Below are positions 45,519 to 55,948 of a stretch of DNA of 64,000 nt, in pieces. Numbering within the stretch: the first letter of the stretch is position 1; every line of letters begins with the position of its first letter. The stretch is from Pseudidiomarina sediminum DSM 21906 (GTDB lineage Bacteria; Pseudomonadota; Gammaproteobacteria; Enterobacterales; Alteromonadaceae): contig NZ_AUHL01000006.1 of NCBI RefSeq assembly GCF_000423165.1, positions 235,107 through 299,106 of the forward strand, written 5' to 3'. The position numbers and the translations under genes were made by a program. Below the pieces are notes generated by a model that worked only from the letters and a program-made list of their open reading frames with translations, was not told the origin of the DNA and searched no databases.

Positions 45519-48398
45519 TTACTGTTTCTTCATTTGTTGATGGAAGCTTTGTAAGTCGTTCACTTTGGTTTGCTGAGGTAAATCTGCAAACGGCTTATCA
45601 GCAAACTTTGTACCACGCATTTGTACGTTGATGCGTGCAGCGTCATCACTGAGCAGGGTGGCTTGGTAGAACGACTGCAGATCTGCCAAGGTCACTTGCT
45701 CCATTGCCGCAATCAGCTGCTGCTTGCTATCAAAGCTATATTTCTCGCGATACCAGTCGTTTAACAACGGCGCGACTTCTTCACGTAAGTTCTTCGCAGG
45801 CTCTTTCAGCGACACTAGCGTACTTGCTTTGAGCTGTTCAAACTCAGCTTCGCTCATTTCGGCAAGCACTTGCTGGTATTCCGCATGGAAGTCTTCGAAC
45901 CGCTGTTGCATGGCAGCCACATCTTTTTCTGGGGTTTGAATAAACATCCCAAAGCCAGTGTACTCATCGATACCAGGCGAGAACCCCCCGACGGCATACG
46001 CCAGCTGTTCTTCTGTGCGCAGTTTGTCGAACACAATATTGCTAAAGTGAGCGGCAAGTAAGCGCCCCTGAGCTTTGGTGGCAGCACCTGGGATTGGGTG
46101 CACTTTGACATCGACCAGCGCAACATCAGCGGCTTCAATGTCCTGCTGCCAGACTAAGGTTGTACCTGCTGCTGGTTGCCAGAAGCGCGCGGTTTGATAG
46201 TCGGTGACCTGACGGCTGCTTGGGAACACAGCACGCAGTTCGCCAGCAACATTCGTTAAGGCCGCTTGGTCGTAGTTACCAAAGGCAAATACACGTAAGG
46301 TATTGGCCGCCATGAGCTCATTCATGAACACCTGTAGGTCCACCTCTGACAGTGACTCGGCAGTGGCAATGAGCTTTTCGGTATTAAACGATCCTTCACG
46401 TAGCAATTTGCTATAGGCACCAAAGGCTTGTGAGTACGCAAACCCTTTGCTCTGGTTTTTCAGCGCGCGGACATAGCGGTCAATTGCTTGGGCGAAGTTC
46501 TGCGCATTGACGTCAACTTTTAGACTCGCAAGCGCTTGCTCGAGGAGCGCTGGTTGCTTATCGGTAAAGCCACCTAGTGACAATGTAAGACCGGTGCCCG
46601 TCGATAGGCTTACGCCCATACCCGCAATACCTGCTTCAGTCATCAACGCACTTTGCTGAAGAGAATACAGATCACGCCAAATGGATAACAACACGTCGGC
46701 CTTCGCTGAGGTTAGCGCAGCGGTGTTATTGATATGAATTTCCAAAACACCACGTGGCTGGTCCGTAAACAGCTGGCTTGGGTAATGCCAGATTTCAAGG
46801 CCTGGTTCTTCAATCACAACCTCAGGTGTTGTGCGCGAAGTGTCCGCCACAATGTCGAAATTCTCTGGCAACAAGCGGTTGACCGCAGGTAAATGCAAGG
46901 CCAAGTCACTTGGTTGCTGCCAACGTGCTTGCTCTTCATCACTGATGGTAACAACCTTGTATTTGCCATTGTAGTAGTGCAGCTCACTGTCATGCGGCTC
47001 TTGTTTACTGACGTACCAAATACGCAGGCGCTCTGGCGTGAGCTGATCGAGTACTGCGCGAATGGCATCGGCGTCAAAAGCGTCGTAATGGAACGGCGCA
47101 GCAATAGCCATTTCTGCTGGACGGTTCTGCATAGCTTCAGCTAGGTTGGAGACATAGCCAAACTCGTCTGATTTTTCTAAGAAACGGAACTGGTTGGCGA
47201 GGCTGGTACGAATTTCTTGGAAGTATTTTTCGTCCACGCCTTCCGTTTTGATCAACTCGATGTACTGCATCAACAGCGCAGTAATGGCTTCACGATGCTG
47301 CATGCCTTGATCGGTCAAGTTCAAGTTAACCGTAAACGCCCCGTAGTTGCCGTAACGGGTAGGGTCTGCGCTGGCATTCAGTGATGAAATAAGGCCTTGC
47401 TCTTTCAAGACAAATGCTGGTGTGCCAGGCATTTCTGAGCCCAGTAAATAGGACACAAAGGCATTGGGTTTCACGGCAAACTGGTCGCTGTTATCGTCAA
47501 TGATGAACTCGAGATTCAGCTGTTTGATATCTTGGTTGGGCACGTAGTGAATACGTTTACCGCCAACTTCAGCGAAGTCGATGGTCGCGGTGACATCAGG
47601 TTCCGCAATTTCTTTGTTCTTAATTGAACTGAAATGCTTCACTGCGAGCTGTTCAAGTTCAGCTAACGATTGATTGCCCAGCAGCGCTACCTTCATGATA
47701 TTGGCAGAATAATACTGATTATAAAACGCTACGGTTTCTTCATGCAGATTGCTACCTTCTTTGTCGCCAAGCGACTCAAGGTTACCGATTAAGAAGCGGT
47801 TGGCTGGGTGGTCACCTAATAAGTTTCGTGCCAATTTGAACTGACCAAAGAAGTCCATTTCGCGGCGCATCGACCACTCTGCATTGACGGCACTTTTCTC
47901 TTTTTCGGTGTATTCAGGGTAGAGCATTGGTGCTTTGAAGAAGTCCGAAAAACGCGCTAATGCTTCGTCCACAGCATCGTTATTGACACTAAACATGTAG
48001 TTGGTGATATCTAACCAGGTGTACGCGTTTTGCGCACCACCATTGGCGGTCATGAACTCTGAGTAGCCTTTGGTATCTGGATAGTTTTCGGTGCCTAAGA
48101 ACAGCATATGCTCAAGGTAGTGCGCCATGCCTTGCTGGGTCATAGGGTCGTGCAGTAAGCCAACACCAACACTCAAAGATGCGGCCGACTTCTCTGTCGT
48201 CGGGTCAGAGATCAGCATGACTTCAAGCTGGTTGGGAAGGGTGATCACCTTATAGCTGCGATTATCATTCGGTGATTTCACCACGCTGGCTTGCATGGCT
48301 TGCTGGGCCGTTGCCGGTGCGTCAGATGTTACCATCTGGCTACCGCAGCCACTGAGTAAGGCGAGACTTACCGCACTACTTAAGACTAAACGTTTCAT
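45519..48398 (-). CDS. M16 pitrilysin-like zinc peptidase, lipoprotein
   Basis: A 959-residue protein of the insulinase/pitrilysin family (four-domain clam-shell). The inverted zinc motif HYLEH (His93, Glu96, His97) and the downstream Glu174 in EKSAVNAEW are present, so the N-terminal half is active. The second half is the usual non-catalytic copy. The signal peptide ends LLSGC (Cys18), making this a lipoprotein, unlike soluble periplasmic E. coli pitrilysin. It would degrade oligopeptides at the envelope. The ATG at 48398 follows AGGACATT; the frame extends to 48440 with no better site. In E. coli the related ptr gene lies within the rec cluster; here it is 25 kb away. Confidence 0.92.
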   Translation of the reverse strand: MKRLVLSSAVSLALLSGCGSQMVTSDAPATAQQAMQASVVKSPNDNRSYKVITLPNQLEVMLISDPTTEKSAASLSVGVGLLHDPMTQQGMAHYLEHMLFLGTENYPDTKGYSEFMTANGGAQNAYTWLDITNYMFSVNNDAVDEALARFSDFFKAPMLYPEYTEKEKSAVNAEWSMRREMDFFGQFKLARNLLGDHPANRFLIGNLESLGDKEGSNLHEETVAFYNQYYSANIMKVALLGNQSLAELEQLAVKHFSSIKNKEIAEPDVTATIDFAEVGGKRIHYVPNQDIKQLNLEFIIDDNSDQFAVKPNAFVSYLLGSEMPGTPAFVLKEQGLISSLNASADPTRYGNYGAFTVNLNLTDQGMQHREAITALLMQYIELIKTEGVDEKYFQEIRTSLANQFRFLEKSDEFGYVSNLAEAMQNRPAEMAIAAPFHYDAFDADAIRAVLDQLTPERLRIWYVSKQEPHDSELHYYNGKYKVVTISDEEQARWQQPSDLALHLPAVNRLLPENFDIVADTSRTTPEVVIEEPGLEIWHYPSQLFTDQPRGVLEIHINNTAALTSAKADVLLSIWRDLYSLQQSALMTEAGIAGMGVSLSTGTGLTLSLGGFTDKQPALLEQALASLKVDVNAQNFAQAIDRYVRALKNQSKGFAYSQAFGAYSKLLREGSFNTEKLIATAESLSEVDLQVFMNELMAANTLRVFAFGNYDQAALTNVAGELRAVFPSSRQVTDYQTARFWQPAAGTTLVWQQDIEAADVALVDVKVHPIPGAATKAQGRLLAAHFSNIVFDKLRTEEQLAYAVGGFSPGIDEYTGFGMFIQTPEKDVAAMQQRFEDFHAEYQQVLAEMSEAEFEQLKASTLVSLKEPAKNLREEVAPLLNDWYREKYSFDSKQQLIAAMEQVTLADLQSFYQATLLSDDAARINVQMRGTKFADKPFADLPQQTKVNDLQSFHQQMKKQ

Positions 48399-48514
48399 AA
48401 TGTCCTGCTTGTTAATGCTCAAAAGAGATAGGGCTCTCATAACATGAAAGCGATTCGAATCATGTGATTATTTCTGATCTAAAAAGAAATGGAAGTGAAG
48501 CTTTGTAACAAAAA

Positions 48515-49537
48515 CTAATCGTCACTAATAAAGCGTACGCAATTGCGCCCCGCTTGTTTGGCTTGATACAGCGCGCGATCGGCAGCGATCAAAGCGTGCT
48601 CGGTGGATTGCGTGGCATTGAGGGGGGCCACCCCGATACTAATGGTAAGCTTTTCGCCACTTGGGCTGGTGCCTCGTTCAATATAGCGCCGTACCTGTTC
48701 ACAGAAGGTCACCGCGTCTTCGACGCTATAACTGGGCAACAGTACCAAGAATTCTTCACCGCCCCAGCGACCGAGAACCCCGTGCTTGGTGACGCAATGC
48801 TTAAGTTCTCTGGCGACATGTTGCAGTACTTCATCACCGACAATATGACCCACACGATCGTTGACGTCTTTAAAGTGGTCGATATCGAGTATAGCGATAG
48901 CGGCGCGTTGGTATTTACCGCTTTGCAGATGGTGGTGGACTTCGGCGAGTACATGGTCGAGCTTACTACGATTGTAGAGTCGCGTGAGCTTGTCAGTGAT
49001 CGATTGATGCTCGATTTCACGGTAGGCTGACTCGCGCGAGGACTCGTAAAAGCGGAAAATGAACCACAGCGCGAGGCACACTTCGGTGATGTTTAGTAGC
49101 GCCCCCATTCCGAGCGTATCTTGACGCGGTGGTTGTAATTGGAAATACATGTAGCCGATGACATAAACAAAAATCAGGCCAACCACCCAGGCGCCTAGTT
49201 TGCGGCCGAGGAGGAAAAATACGATGGGGGGCAATACCATGACCCACAGCAACGCGTAATTTTCACCCTTGGTGAGGTGAATAAACACGGCGACATTGAA
49301 AATGACAAATAGACAGGTGAGCCAGGAGGCAACTTTTAGGTTTTTGGTACGTAAGAAATAGCCATAAACCAGTGTGGCGAGCGCCACACTGAGGAAATTG
49401 AACGAGGCCACTTGGTAGGAGGCAAAGACGACCACGTTCAAGCTGCCAATCAGCAACGAAAAAACCGCAATAACTTTCAGTACCCCTTTCAGCAGGGTCG
49501 CCTGATGTGAATACGACTGCTCGTTGATTTGATGCAT
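48515..49537 (-). CDS. Membrane-bound GGDEF diguanylate cyclase
   Basis: A 340-residue protein with about five to six transmembrane helices (residues 20-165) followed by a GGDEF domain (about 175-338). The active-site signature is GRWGGEEF, a functional variant, with the metal-binding Asp in AILDIDHFKDVND, so c-di-GMP synthesis is expected. The inhibitory RxxD site normally just before the signature is absent (THKHG-like residues stand there), so product feedback is unlikely. The helical sensor part has no recognised ligand motif. It is a single gene, next to but separated by 12 bases from the CNNM/CBS gene upstream. Confidence 0.9.
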   Translation of the reverse strand: MHQINEQSYSHQATLLKGVLKVIAVFSLLIGSLNVVVFASYQVASFNFLSVALATLVYGYFLRTKNLKVASWLTCLFVIFNVAVFIHLTKGENYALLWVMVLPPIVFFLLGRKLGAWVVGLIFVYVIGYMYFQLQPPRQDTLGMGALLNITEVCLALWFIFRFYESSRESAYREIEHQSITDKLTRLYNRSKLDHVLAEVHHHLQSGKYQRAAIAILDIDHFKDVNDRVGHIVGDEVLQHVARELKHCVTKHGVLGRWGGEEFLVLLPSYSVEDAVTFCEQVRRYIERGTSPSGEKLTISIGVAPLNATQSTEHALIAADRALYQAKQAGRNCVRFISDD

Positions 49538-49549
49538 ATCGGCTAACTC

Positions 49550-50566
49550 TTATTCGTCCTGTTTTAAGCGTTGTCCCCAGCGTTGCTTGGCGTAGCGACG
49601 GAGGCTTGGGATGGTGTCCGTTTCGTCCATAATCGGTTGGCCTAAAATGGTTTCGATAATATCTTCCATGGTAATCAGTCCCAACCAAGTACCGTGCTCA
49701 TCGTAAATCACCGCCATGTGTTGACGGGTTTCAAGTAAGTGCGTCAATGCACTTTCCAAATCTACTGAGGGGGCAAACACCTCGACATCACGTACAAGCT
49801 CACGTAATGGCTGATCGCCATGGGCGGCAAGCGCCTCATTACGTAAAATCAATCCATGTGGAATTTCATCAGCATCAATCACTGGAAAACGAGAGTAGGG
49901 CAGTGCCTTCACTTGTTCCAGAAATTCATTAACAGTGTAGTCTGGCCGCGCTGATGTGCAAACTGTACGCGGCGTCATGGCTTTACTTACTTTAATCGCA
50001 TGTAGGTCGAGAATGTTACTGATCACTCGCTTCTCGTCGTTATCAATCACGTTTTGTTCATTGCCAACAATGGCCAGTGCTTTAATTTCTGAACGCACAT
50101 CAATGTCATGAGACTCGCCACCGATGCGCTTGGTGATTTGATCCGAGAGCCAAATAAACGGCTTGAGACAAAGGATCAAGAAATTGAGGGTGGTCGGTAA
50201 AAACGGTGCTAAGCCTCGCCAAAACTTGGCGCCAATAGTTTTTGGAATAATTTCAGAAAGCACCAAAATTAATACGGTCATGACCGCGGAGGCGAGCGCT
50301 AAATAGCCATCACCGAAGACCACCCCAACTTGAGCACCAACACCTGCGGCACCTGCGGTGTGGGCAATGGTGTTCAAGGTAAGAATCGCTGCCAGGGGGC
50401 GATCAATGGTTTGTTTAAGCTGCTGTAACTGCGCATGCAACTTAGGATTTGAGGCTTTTTGTTGAGCGATGTAACTCGGAGTAATTGAGAGTAGTGCGGC
50501 CTCAAGAATGGAACATAAAAACGAGATGCCTATCGCGACGAACGCAAAAACAATCAGTAAAATCAT
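49550..50566 (-). CDS. CNNM/HlyC-CorC family transporter with CBS domains
   Basis: A 338-residue protein. A CNNM (DUF21) transmembrane domain covers about residues 1-165, with the SILEAALLS motif near residue 20 and SEIIPKTIGAKFW near 105. Paired CBS domains (about 195-320) follow, the second containing MAVIYDEHGTWLGLITMEDIIETILG. There is no C-terminal CorC/HlyC domain, and the protein ends in a short basic tail. The family exports or buffers magnesium and related ions, with the CBS pair sensing nucleotides. The stop lies 12 bases before the diguanylate cyclase start, so a two-gene transcript is possible. Confidence 0.87.
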   Translation of the reverse strand: MILLIVFAFVAIGISFLCSILEAALLSITPSYIAQQKASNPKLHAQLQQLKQTIDRPLAAILTLNTIAHTAGAAGVGAQVGVVFGDGYLALASAVMTVLILVLSEIIPKTIGAKFWRGLAPFLPTTLNFLILCLKPFIWLSDQITKRIGGESHDIDVRSEIKALAIVGNEQNVIDNDEKRVISNILDLHAIKVSKAMTPRTVCTSARPDYTVNEFLEQVKALPYSRFPVIDADEIPHGLILRNEALAAHGDQPLRELVRDVEVFAPSVDLESALTHLLETRQHMAVIYDEHGTWLGLITMEDIIETILGQPIMDETDTIPSLRRYAKQRWGQRLKQDE

Positions 50567-50655
50567 TCGTAGTCTTCAAGTTAAGGAGTTAAGCTGAAAT
50601 TACCACAGCCGATAGGCTCCTTACTAGCGTTTCTCATGTGAACCACGGACGTGCT

Positions 50656-51354
50656 ATGAAATTTGAGTACTTTTACGAGCGCGCATTGGCGCGCAAAGGG
50701 CAGGCGGAAATGACTGCGCGGCTGCCTGCTGTACGTACCCCTGAACAACTCGCCGCGCAGGAAGATGCCTACTACCTTGGCGAGATGACCCGCTGCATTT
50801 TTCGCGCGGGTTTTGTCTGGCGCATCATTGATCACAAATGGCCAGGCTTTGAACAAGCCTTCAGTGGTTTCTTTCCGCTGTATTGGCAGCAGGTGCCGCC
50901 AGAAAGGCTCGAACAACTGGCTAACGATACCCGCATTATTCGGAATTGGCAGAAGATTGAAACAGTGCCTGTGAACGCGCGCATGATTGTAGAATTGGCC
51001 GAGGAATATGGCTCATTTGGACAGTTTCTCGCGCAGTGGCCACATCAGCAGCAAGCAGAGTTGCTGATTTACTTGAAAAAACATGGCTCGCGTTTAGCCG
51101 GCGCTACCGCCCAGCACTTTTTACGACGTGTGGGGTGGGATGGCTATGTGTTATCGCCGGATGTGTTAACCGCACTGCGCAATCATCAGTTGCTGGATAG
51201 TTCACCGACCAGTCAACGCGGTTTAAAACAGATCCAAACCGTCTTCAACCAATGGCATGACGAAACGGGACTACCGTTCAGCCACCTCTCGCGCATTCTA
51301 TCCATGACCGTCGATGCCCTACCCGAAGAGCGCGCACCGAAACGTGCGCGCTAG
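50656..51354 (+). CDS. Tag-like DNA-3-methyladenine glycosylase family protein
   Basis: A 232-residue protein of the helix-hairpin-helix glycosylase superfamily, in the group related to DNA-3-methyladenine glycosylase I. FRAGFVWRIIDHKWPGFEQAF (about residues 45-65) and IIRNWQKIETVPVNA (about 95-110) are the recognisable blocks. Compared with E. coli Tag, the N-terminal Cys/His and C-terminal zinc-binding residues are not seen, so it is a divergent branch. The start is taken at 50656 (ATGAAATTT); the frame is open from 50638. It is divergent from the CNNM gene and convergent with gorA. Confidence 0.7.
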   Translation: MKFEYFYERALARKGQAEMTARLPAVRTPEQLAAQEDAYYLGEMTRCIFRAGFVWRIIDHKWPGFEQAFSGFFPLYWQQVPPERLEQLANDTRIIRNWQKIETVPVNARMIVELAEEYGSFGQFLAQWPHQQQAELLIYLKKHGSRLAGATAQHFLRRVGWDGYVLSPDVLTALRNHQLLDSSPTSQRGLKQIQTVFNQWHDETGLPFSHLSRILSMTVDALPEERAPKRAR

Positions 51355-51366
51355 ACTGAAGGCCGC

Positions 51367-52722
51367 TTAACGTAGGGTTACAAATTCTTCGGCGCTGGTG
51401 GGGTGAAGGGCGACGGTGGCGTCGAAGTCGGCCTTGGTGGCGCCCATTTTCATGGCGACGGCAAAGCCTTGCAGTACTTCGTCCATGCCTTCGCCAATGC
51501 CGTGAATACCGACCACTTTTTCATCGTCACCGGTGCAGACCAGTTTAAAGGTGCTAAGCGCACGATGCGGGGTGATGGCGTTGTACATGGCGGCAAATTG
51601 TGAGCGATAGACTTTCACGTTGGTTGCGCCGTACTGAGCTTTGGCTTCTTCTTCGCTTAACCCGACAGTGCCGATCGGCGGATGGCTGAACACGATGGTT
51701 GGGATTTGGCTGTAATCCATGTGCGCATCAGGTAGTTCTGGGTTGAACAAACGCTCTGCCAGTAACCGACCGGCCTTGATTGCCACTGGTGTCAATTGTG
51801 CTTCACCGGTAATGTCGCCCACCGCGTAAATACCTTTCACGTTGGTGTTCTGGTATTTATCCGTGCGAATGAAACCATTGGCATCGGCAGTTACGCCTGC
51901 TGCTGCAAGGTTGATGCTGTCCGTTGCTGGTTCGCGGCCAATCGCCCAGATCAAGCAATCAACACCGTCAATCACTTCGCCGCTTTCAGTATGCACAGTC
52001 AGCAAGCCTTGCGCGTCTTTTTCAACTTTGGCTACGACGGTGTGCGTATGCAGCTCAGGACCATCTTGCTTGAGGCGTTCGAGCAAGGCATCAGTGATGT
52101 CTTGATCAAAGTAACGCAATGGCCGATCGCCGCGTACCAACAGATGGCTGTCACTACCTAACGCATGCAACACACCGGCGATTTCTACCGCGATGTAACC
52201 GGCCCCCACGACCACAGCTTTGTTTGGGCGTTGTTCAAGAGCAAAGAAGCCGTCAGAATCGATGCCGTATTCGGCGCCTTCACAGGTTGGGATCAGCGGG
52301 CGTCCACCGACCGCGATAGTGATATGGTCGGCAGTGATATGCTCGCCGTTCACTTCGACGGTATTGCTATCGACAAAGCGAGCAAAACCTTCAATGTATT
52401 CAACGCCATTGCTGGCAAAGCCACGTTGGTAACCGCCGTGAATACGTTCAATGTAGGCTTCACGATTGCGCACCAGCGTGCTCCAATCGAAGCCCTTTTG
52501 CTGCACGTCGAAACCGTAAGCTTCACTGTATTTCAACGCCTCAGCGATATGGGCGCCGTACCACATGACTTTTTTAGGAACGCAGCCGACATTCACGCAG
52601 GTGCCGCCTACCGCTTTAGCTTCAATCACTGCAGCTTTTGCACCACGGATCGCAGCTCGGTTTGCTGAGGCAATACCGCCGCTACCAGCACCAATGGCCA
52701 GATAATCGTAATGTCGGGTCAT
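51367..52722 (-). CDS. gorA: Glutathione-disulfide reductase
   Basis: A 451-residue FAD-dependent disulfide reductase that keeps glutathione reduced with NADPH. The redox-active pair Cys42/Cys47 lies in [13 protein letters not shown] at exactly the E. coli positions. FAD binding begins [12 protein letters not shown]. The NADP Rossmann motif [14 protein letters not shown] (about 172-185) is followed by basic residues. The C-terminal [12 protein letters not shown] holds the active-site His-Glu pair. It is monocistronic, divergent from the YgjP-like gene with overlapping upstream regions. Confidence 0.96.
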   Translation of the reverse strand: MTRHYDYLAIGAGSGGIASANRAAIRGAKAAVIEAKAVGGTCVNVGCVPKKVMWYGAHIAEALKYSEAYGFDVQQKGFDWSTLVRNREAYIERIHGGYQRGFASNGVEYIEGFARFVDSNTVEVNGEHITADHITIAVGGRPLIPTCEGAEYGIDSDGFFALEQRPNKAVVVGAGYIAVEIAGVLHALGSDSHLLVRGDRPLRYFDQDITDALLERLKQDGPELHTHTVVAKVEKDAQGLLTVHTESGEVIDGVDCLIWAIGREPATDSINLAAAGVTADANGFIRTDKYQNTNVKGIYAVGDITGEAQLTPVAIKAGRLLAERLFNPELPDAHMDYSQIPTIVFSHPPIGTVGLSEEEAKAQYGATNVKVYRSQFAAMYNAITPHRALSTFKLVCTGDDEKVVGIHGIGEGMDEVLQGFAVAMKMGATKADFDATVALHPTSAEEFVTLR

Positions 52723-52830
52723 GCGTTGTACTCCTGTTACATGCTAATCTGTCAAAAGAAAGGGCTCATGATCGCCCAAATTAACTTAGTGTGCAACGTG
52801 TCTGCCCCTGACAATGAGACGAAAAAAGCG

Positions 52831-53562
52831 ATGAGCGCAATCTATCCTATCCAACGTAGCAAACGCCGCCGAACCGTGGCGATTAAAATCAGTCAGGGTG
52901 AAGTGATTGTGCAAGCGCCGCTGCACCTGTCAGAAACTCGCATTCGCAGCTTTGTGCAACGCAAACAAGCATGGATAGACAAGCATTTGCAGCAACAACA
53001 GCAGCATCTTGCCAAGCTCTCGCCGCGCTATTGGCAAGCTGGTGAGCGGTTGCGTTGGTTAGGGGAGCCTCTGACCTTGGAGGTGCAGCAAGCATCGCGC
53101 AAAAGCTGCAAGCGTGAGGGGCAGCAGCTACTGGCCACGCGAACACCACGCGCGAACCCTGAACGCGAGCCGCGCGGTGTGATTATTGCGTGGTATAAAC
53201 AGCAAGCGCAGGCTTGGCTTGATGCCTTTTTTGCGCAGTGGTGTCGGCGTGAAACGTTACAGCCACAAGGGTGGCAGGTAAAGAGCTTCTCTAGTAAATG
53301 GGGGCATTGCACTCGCAAAGGTGAGTTAAGCTTTTCTTGGAAACTATGGTTAGCACCAGAGTGGGTGGTGCGCAATGTGGTGATCCACGAGTTATGTCAT
53401 TTACAGGAATTCAATCATAGCGCGGCGTTTTGGGCGCTCGTGGCGCAGCATTCGAGCGATTATCAAGCTGCTGAGAAGTGGCTTCGTCAGCACGGTATGA
53501 CCGTGCTGAACGAAACCTATCTTGATTATCACGAGGACGACCTAACGGCCACCTGCCGGTAG
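52831..53562 (+). CDS. YgjP-like (UPF0758-unrelated) M48-type metal-dependent hydrolase
   Basis: A protein of about 243 residues in the YgjP/DUF45 family. The zinc motif HELCH (His186, Glu187, His190) is followed by EFNHSAAFW, the family hallmark. KWGHCTRKGELSFSWKLWLAPEWV upstream is equally typical. The N-terminal RSKRRRTVAIKI starts the domain. The start is uncertain: I use the ATG at 52831, while an ATG at 52768 has the better ribosome site (AAAGGG four bases away). Members sit in the cytoplasm and some act with type I restriction systems, but no such genes are near. Its 3' end overlaps the convergent S9 peptidase by 21 bases. Confidence 0.83.
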   Translation: MSAIYPIQRSKRRRTVAIKISQGEVIVQAPLHLSETRIRSFVQRKQAWIDKHLQQQQQHLAKLSPRYWQAGERLRWLGEPLTLEVQQASRKSCKREGQQLLATRTPRANPEREPRGVIIAWYKQQAQAWLDAFFAQWCRRETLQPQGWQVKSFSSKWGHCTRKGELSFSWKLWLAPEWVVRNVVIHELCHLQEFNHSAAFWALVAQHSSDYQAAEKWLRQHGMTVLNETYLDYHEDDLTATCR

Positions 53563-55848
53563 ATTTTCCTGTAGGAACTCCACCATCATGGTACGTAAGT
53601 GCTCCGTCGTGCCTTCACCTTCGCGAATACCGTGGGTACGGTTTGGGTACGCGAAGAACTCAAACTGCTTACCATGCTTGATAAGCTCGTTGACCAAGCG
53701 CTCAGAGCCTTGGAAGTGGACGTTGTCGTCAGCAGTACCATGCACTAACAGCAATTCGCCTTGGAGGTTTTTCGCATGGGTGATCGCTGATGTTTCACGG
53801 TAACTTTCCGCTGCTTCAGGGAGCAAACCTGAGTAACGTTCCTGATAAATCGTGTCGTACAGGGTGAGATCTGGCACAGGTGCCAGAGCCATACCAACGT
53901 GATAACTGTCTGGGTAGCGGAACATTGCGTTCAGCGTTTGCGAACCACCGCCACTGTGGCCCCAAATCGCCACACGGTCTTGATCGATGAAGGACCAGCG
54001 TTTGAGCATCGCTTGCAACGCGTCATGCTGATCGCGCACGGTGATCACACCCAAGTTCTTATAAATCGAGCGCCGCCAATCGTAGCCACGTGGTGAGCGC
54101 GTTCCGCGGTTATCTACTGATGCCACGATATAACCTTGTTGGGTCAGGTAGGTGTGCCACAAAAAGCGTTCGCCACCCCAGCTATTGCTCACGGTTTGGC
54201 CCCAAGGTTCACCGTAAACATAGTAAACGATTGGATACTGCTTGGCTGGGTCAAAGTCGACTGGCTTCATTAAGAAACCGTCGAGCATGAGGCCGTCTTG
54301 GGCTTCCACTTGGAAGAACTCGAAGCTACCGCGAGCTAACGCATTGAAGGCGTTCTGTGCGGTGGCATTGTCTTTGATCATGCGGATCTGTTGATGCTGC
54401 GGCAGGCTAACCATGTCCACTTGCGGCACTTGGGTGACACTGGAGTAGGTATGCACGGCATAGGCAGCATCGGCTGACAGCTGGTAGCTGTGGGTGCCTG
54501 CTTGCGCGGGTGTTAAGCGCTCAAGTTTACCCGAACCATCTAGGCTCGCACGGAACAAATAGCGTTCTAATGGCGTCTCAGGCGAGGCGATAAAATAGAC
54601 CCAGCCTTGCGCTTCATTGATTTGCAGTACTTCCACCACATCCCAGTTGCCCTTGGTGATGGCTTGCAGGTGACCAGTAGTGCGATTGGCGCGATAAATA
54701 TGGCGGTAGCCATCACGCTCGCTTAACCAGGTAAAGTGTTTGCCGTCTGCCAGGAACTGAACGTCATCCACATACTCCGCCCAGCTTTCAGTAGTTTCGC
54801 GCAGTACTTCACGTACCTCACCAGAGTTGGCGTCAGTAATAAATGCACGGTTGATAGCTTGCGAGCGGGTCAGTTGTTGAATCAATAACTGCTCTGAGTT
54901 ACCGGCCCACTGCATGCGCACCAAGTAGTGCTGGCGTGGATCGCCTGGCACCTTCATCCAGGTGGTGTCACCACCTGTGGCTGGCATCACCCCAATGCGC
55001 ATGGCTGCGTTGGTTTCACCTACCTTCGGATAAGGGAAGGTTTTCAAGGTTGGATAGAGGCTATCGGTATTGTTGATCATGGTGAAGTCAGGCGTGCCCG
55101 ATGTGTCCAATTGCCAGTAGGCAATGGACTCACCGTCGGGGCTCCAACGAAAACCGTCACGTAAGAAGAACTCTTCTTCATTGACCCAATCGAAAGTGCC
55201 GTTGACGATGCTGGTGCTGCCGTCGTCGGTTAATTGGGTAATTTTGCCGTCCCGCAAACGTTCTACATAGATATTATTCTGCATCACGTAAGCCACACGC
55301 TCGGCTTGCGGGTCAAATTTCGCAAATTGTAACGTTGAAGGTTCGGCAAAGGTGCCAAGCTGGGTAAGGCTGCGTTGTTGCAGGTCAAACACCCAGTAAT
55401 CACCGAGGGTATGCGTACGCCATGAACGTTTGGTGTTGGTAAAAATGAGTAGCTTTTGACCGTCGTTTGACCACTGGTAATCGGCAAGTTGCAAAGGCTC
55501 ATCGTGGCCCTTTGGCGTAAGTTCTGCGGCAGTAATCAATATGGCACGCGCTTGCGTTTCAGGATGGTAGCGTACCAAGTCATTGCCGTCGCCTTGCGCA
55601 GCGGCTTCTAGCGTGGTGTAGCCACTGCCATCGGCCAGCCAACGGGTTGGCGGTACGCCACCGGCGTGATAGGTCGGTGCTTGATAAAGTTCCGCAAGCC
55701 GCAGTTGCTCACCATCGGTGGCAATGCTGGCGACACTGTCCGTGCTCGAGCTGGTCGGTAAACTACTACACCCAGCGAGGGTTGTTAGAGTAAGTCCAGC
55801 CACGAGACTAAGACGTAGCTTGGAGCGAAGCAAAGCGACAAGTTCCAT
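53542..55848 (-). CDS. S9 family dipeptidyl peptidase IV-like lipoprotein
   Basis: A 768-residue protein with a lipoprotein signal ending TLAGC (Cys27). A beta-propeller N-terminal region (about 45-480) contains the WVNEEEFFLRDGFRWSPDG segment, whose Glu pair in DPP-IV binds the substrate amino terminus. An alpha/beta hydrolase domain follows. The triad is visible: Ser632 in WGHSGGGSQ, Asp in GTADDNVHF and His in NRTHGIR. It removes X-Pro/X-Ala dipeptides. The ATG at 55848 follows AGGAAAA; a longer frame to 55872 is less likely. With the S46, M16 and M3 peptidases it forms a large peptide-degrading set. Confidence 0.92.
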   Translation of the reverse strand: MELVALLRSKLRLSLVAGLTLTTLAGCSSLPTSSSTDSVASIATDGEQLRLAELYQAPTYHAGGVPPTRWLADGSGYTTLEAAAQGDGNDLVRYHPETQARAILITAAELTPKGHDEPLQLADYQWSNDGQKLLIFTNTKRSWRTHTLGDYWVFDLQQRSLTQLGTFAEPSTLQFAKFDPQAERVAYVMQNNIYVERLRDGKITQLTDDGSTSIVNGTFDWVNEEEFFLRDGFRWSPDGESIAYWQLDTSGTPDFTMINNTDSLYPTLKTFPYPKVGETNAAMRIGVMPATGGDTTWMKVPGDPRQHYLVRMQWAGNSEQLLIQQLTRSQAINRAFITDANSGEVREVLRETTESWAEYVDDVQFLADGKHFTWLSERDGYRHIYRANRTTGHLQAITKGNWDVVEVLQINEAQGWVYFIASPETPLERYLFRASLDGSGKLERLTPAQAGTHSYQLSADAAYAVHTYSSVTQVPQVDMVSLPQHQQIRMIKDNATAQNAFNALARGSFEFFQVEAQDGLMLDGFLMKPVDFDPAKQYPIVYYVYGEPWGQTVSNSWGGERFLWHTYLTQQGYIVASVDNRGTRSPRGYDWRRSIYKNLGVITVRDQHDALQAMLKRWSFIDQDRVAIWGHSGGGSQTLNAMFRYPDSYHVGMALAPVPDLTLYDTIYQERYSGLLPEAAESYRETSAITHAKNLQGELLLVHGTADDNVHFQGSERLVNELIKHGKQFEFFAYPNRTHGIREGEGTTEHLRTMMVEFLQENLPAGGR

Positions 55849-55948
55849 AGTATTTTCCTGTGATTCGCGCATAGAGGCCTTGAAAAAGCGCGTGATGGCC
55901 TAACATCTTTAACATAGTTACACAGCGCATTATTCAAGAGGAAGCCGT

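Noticed and set aside
48452-48461. GATTCGAATC palindrome upstream of the M16 peptidase
   Set aside because: A 10-bp palindrome occurs by chance in a window of this size and no second site or promoter alignment supports it.
52711-52830. Long N-terminal extension of the YgjP-like protein
   Set aside because: It overlaps the gorA start on the other strand and lacks similarity; the domain begins after 52831.
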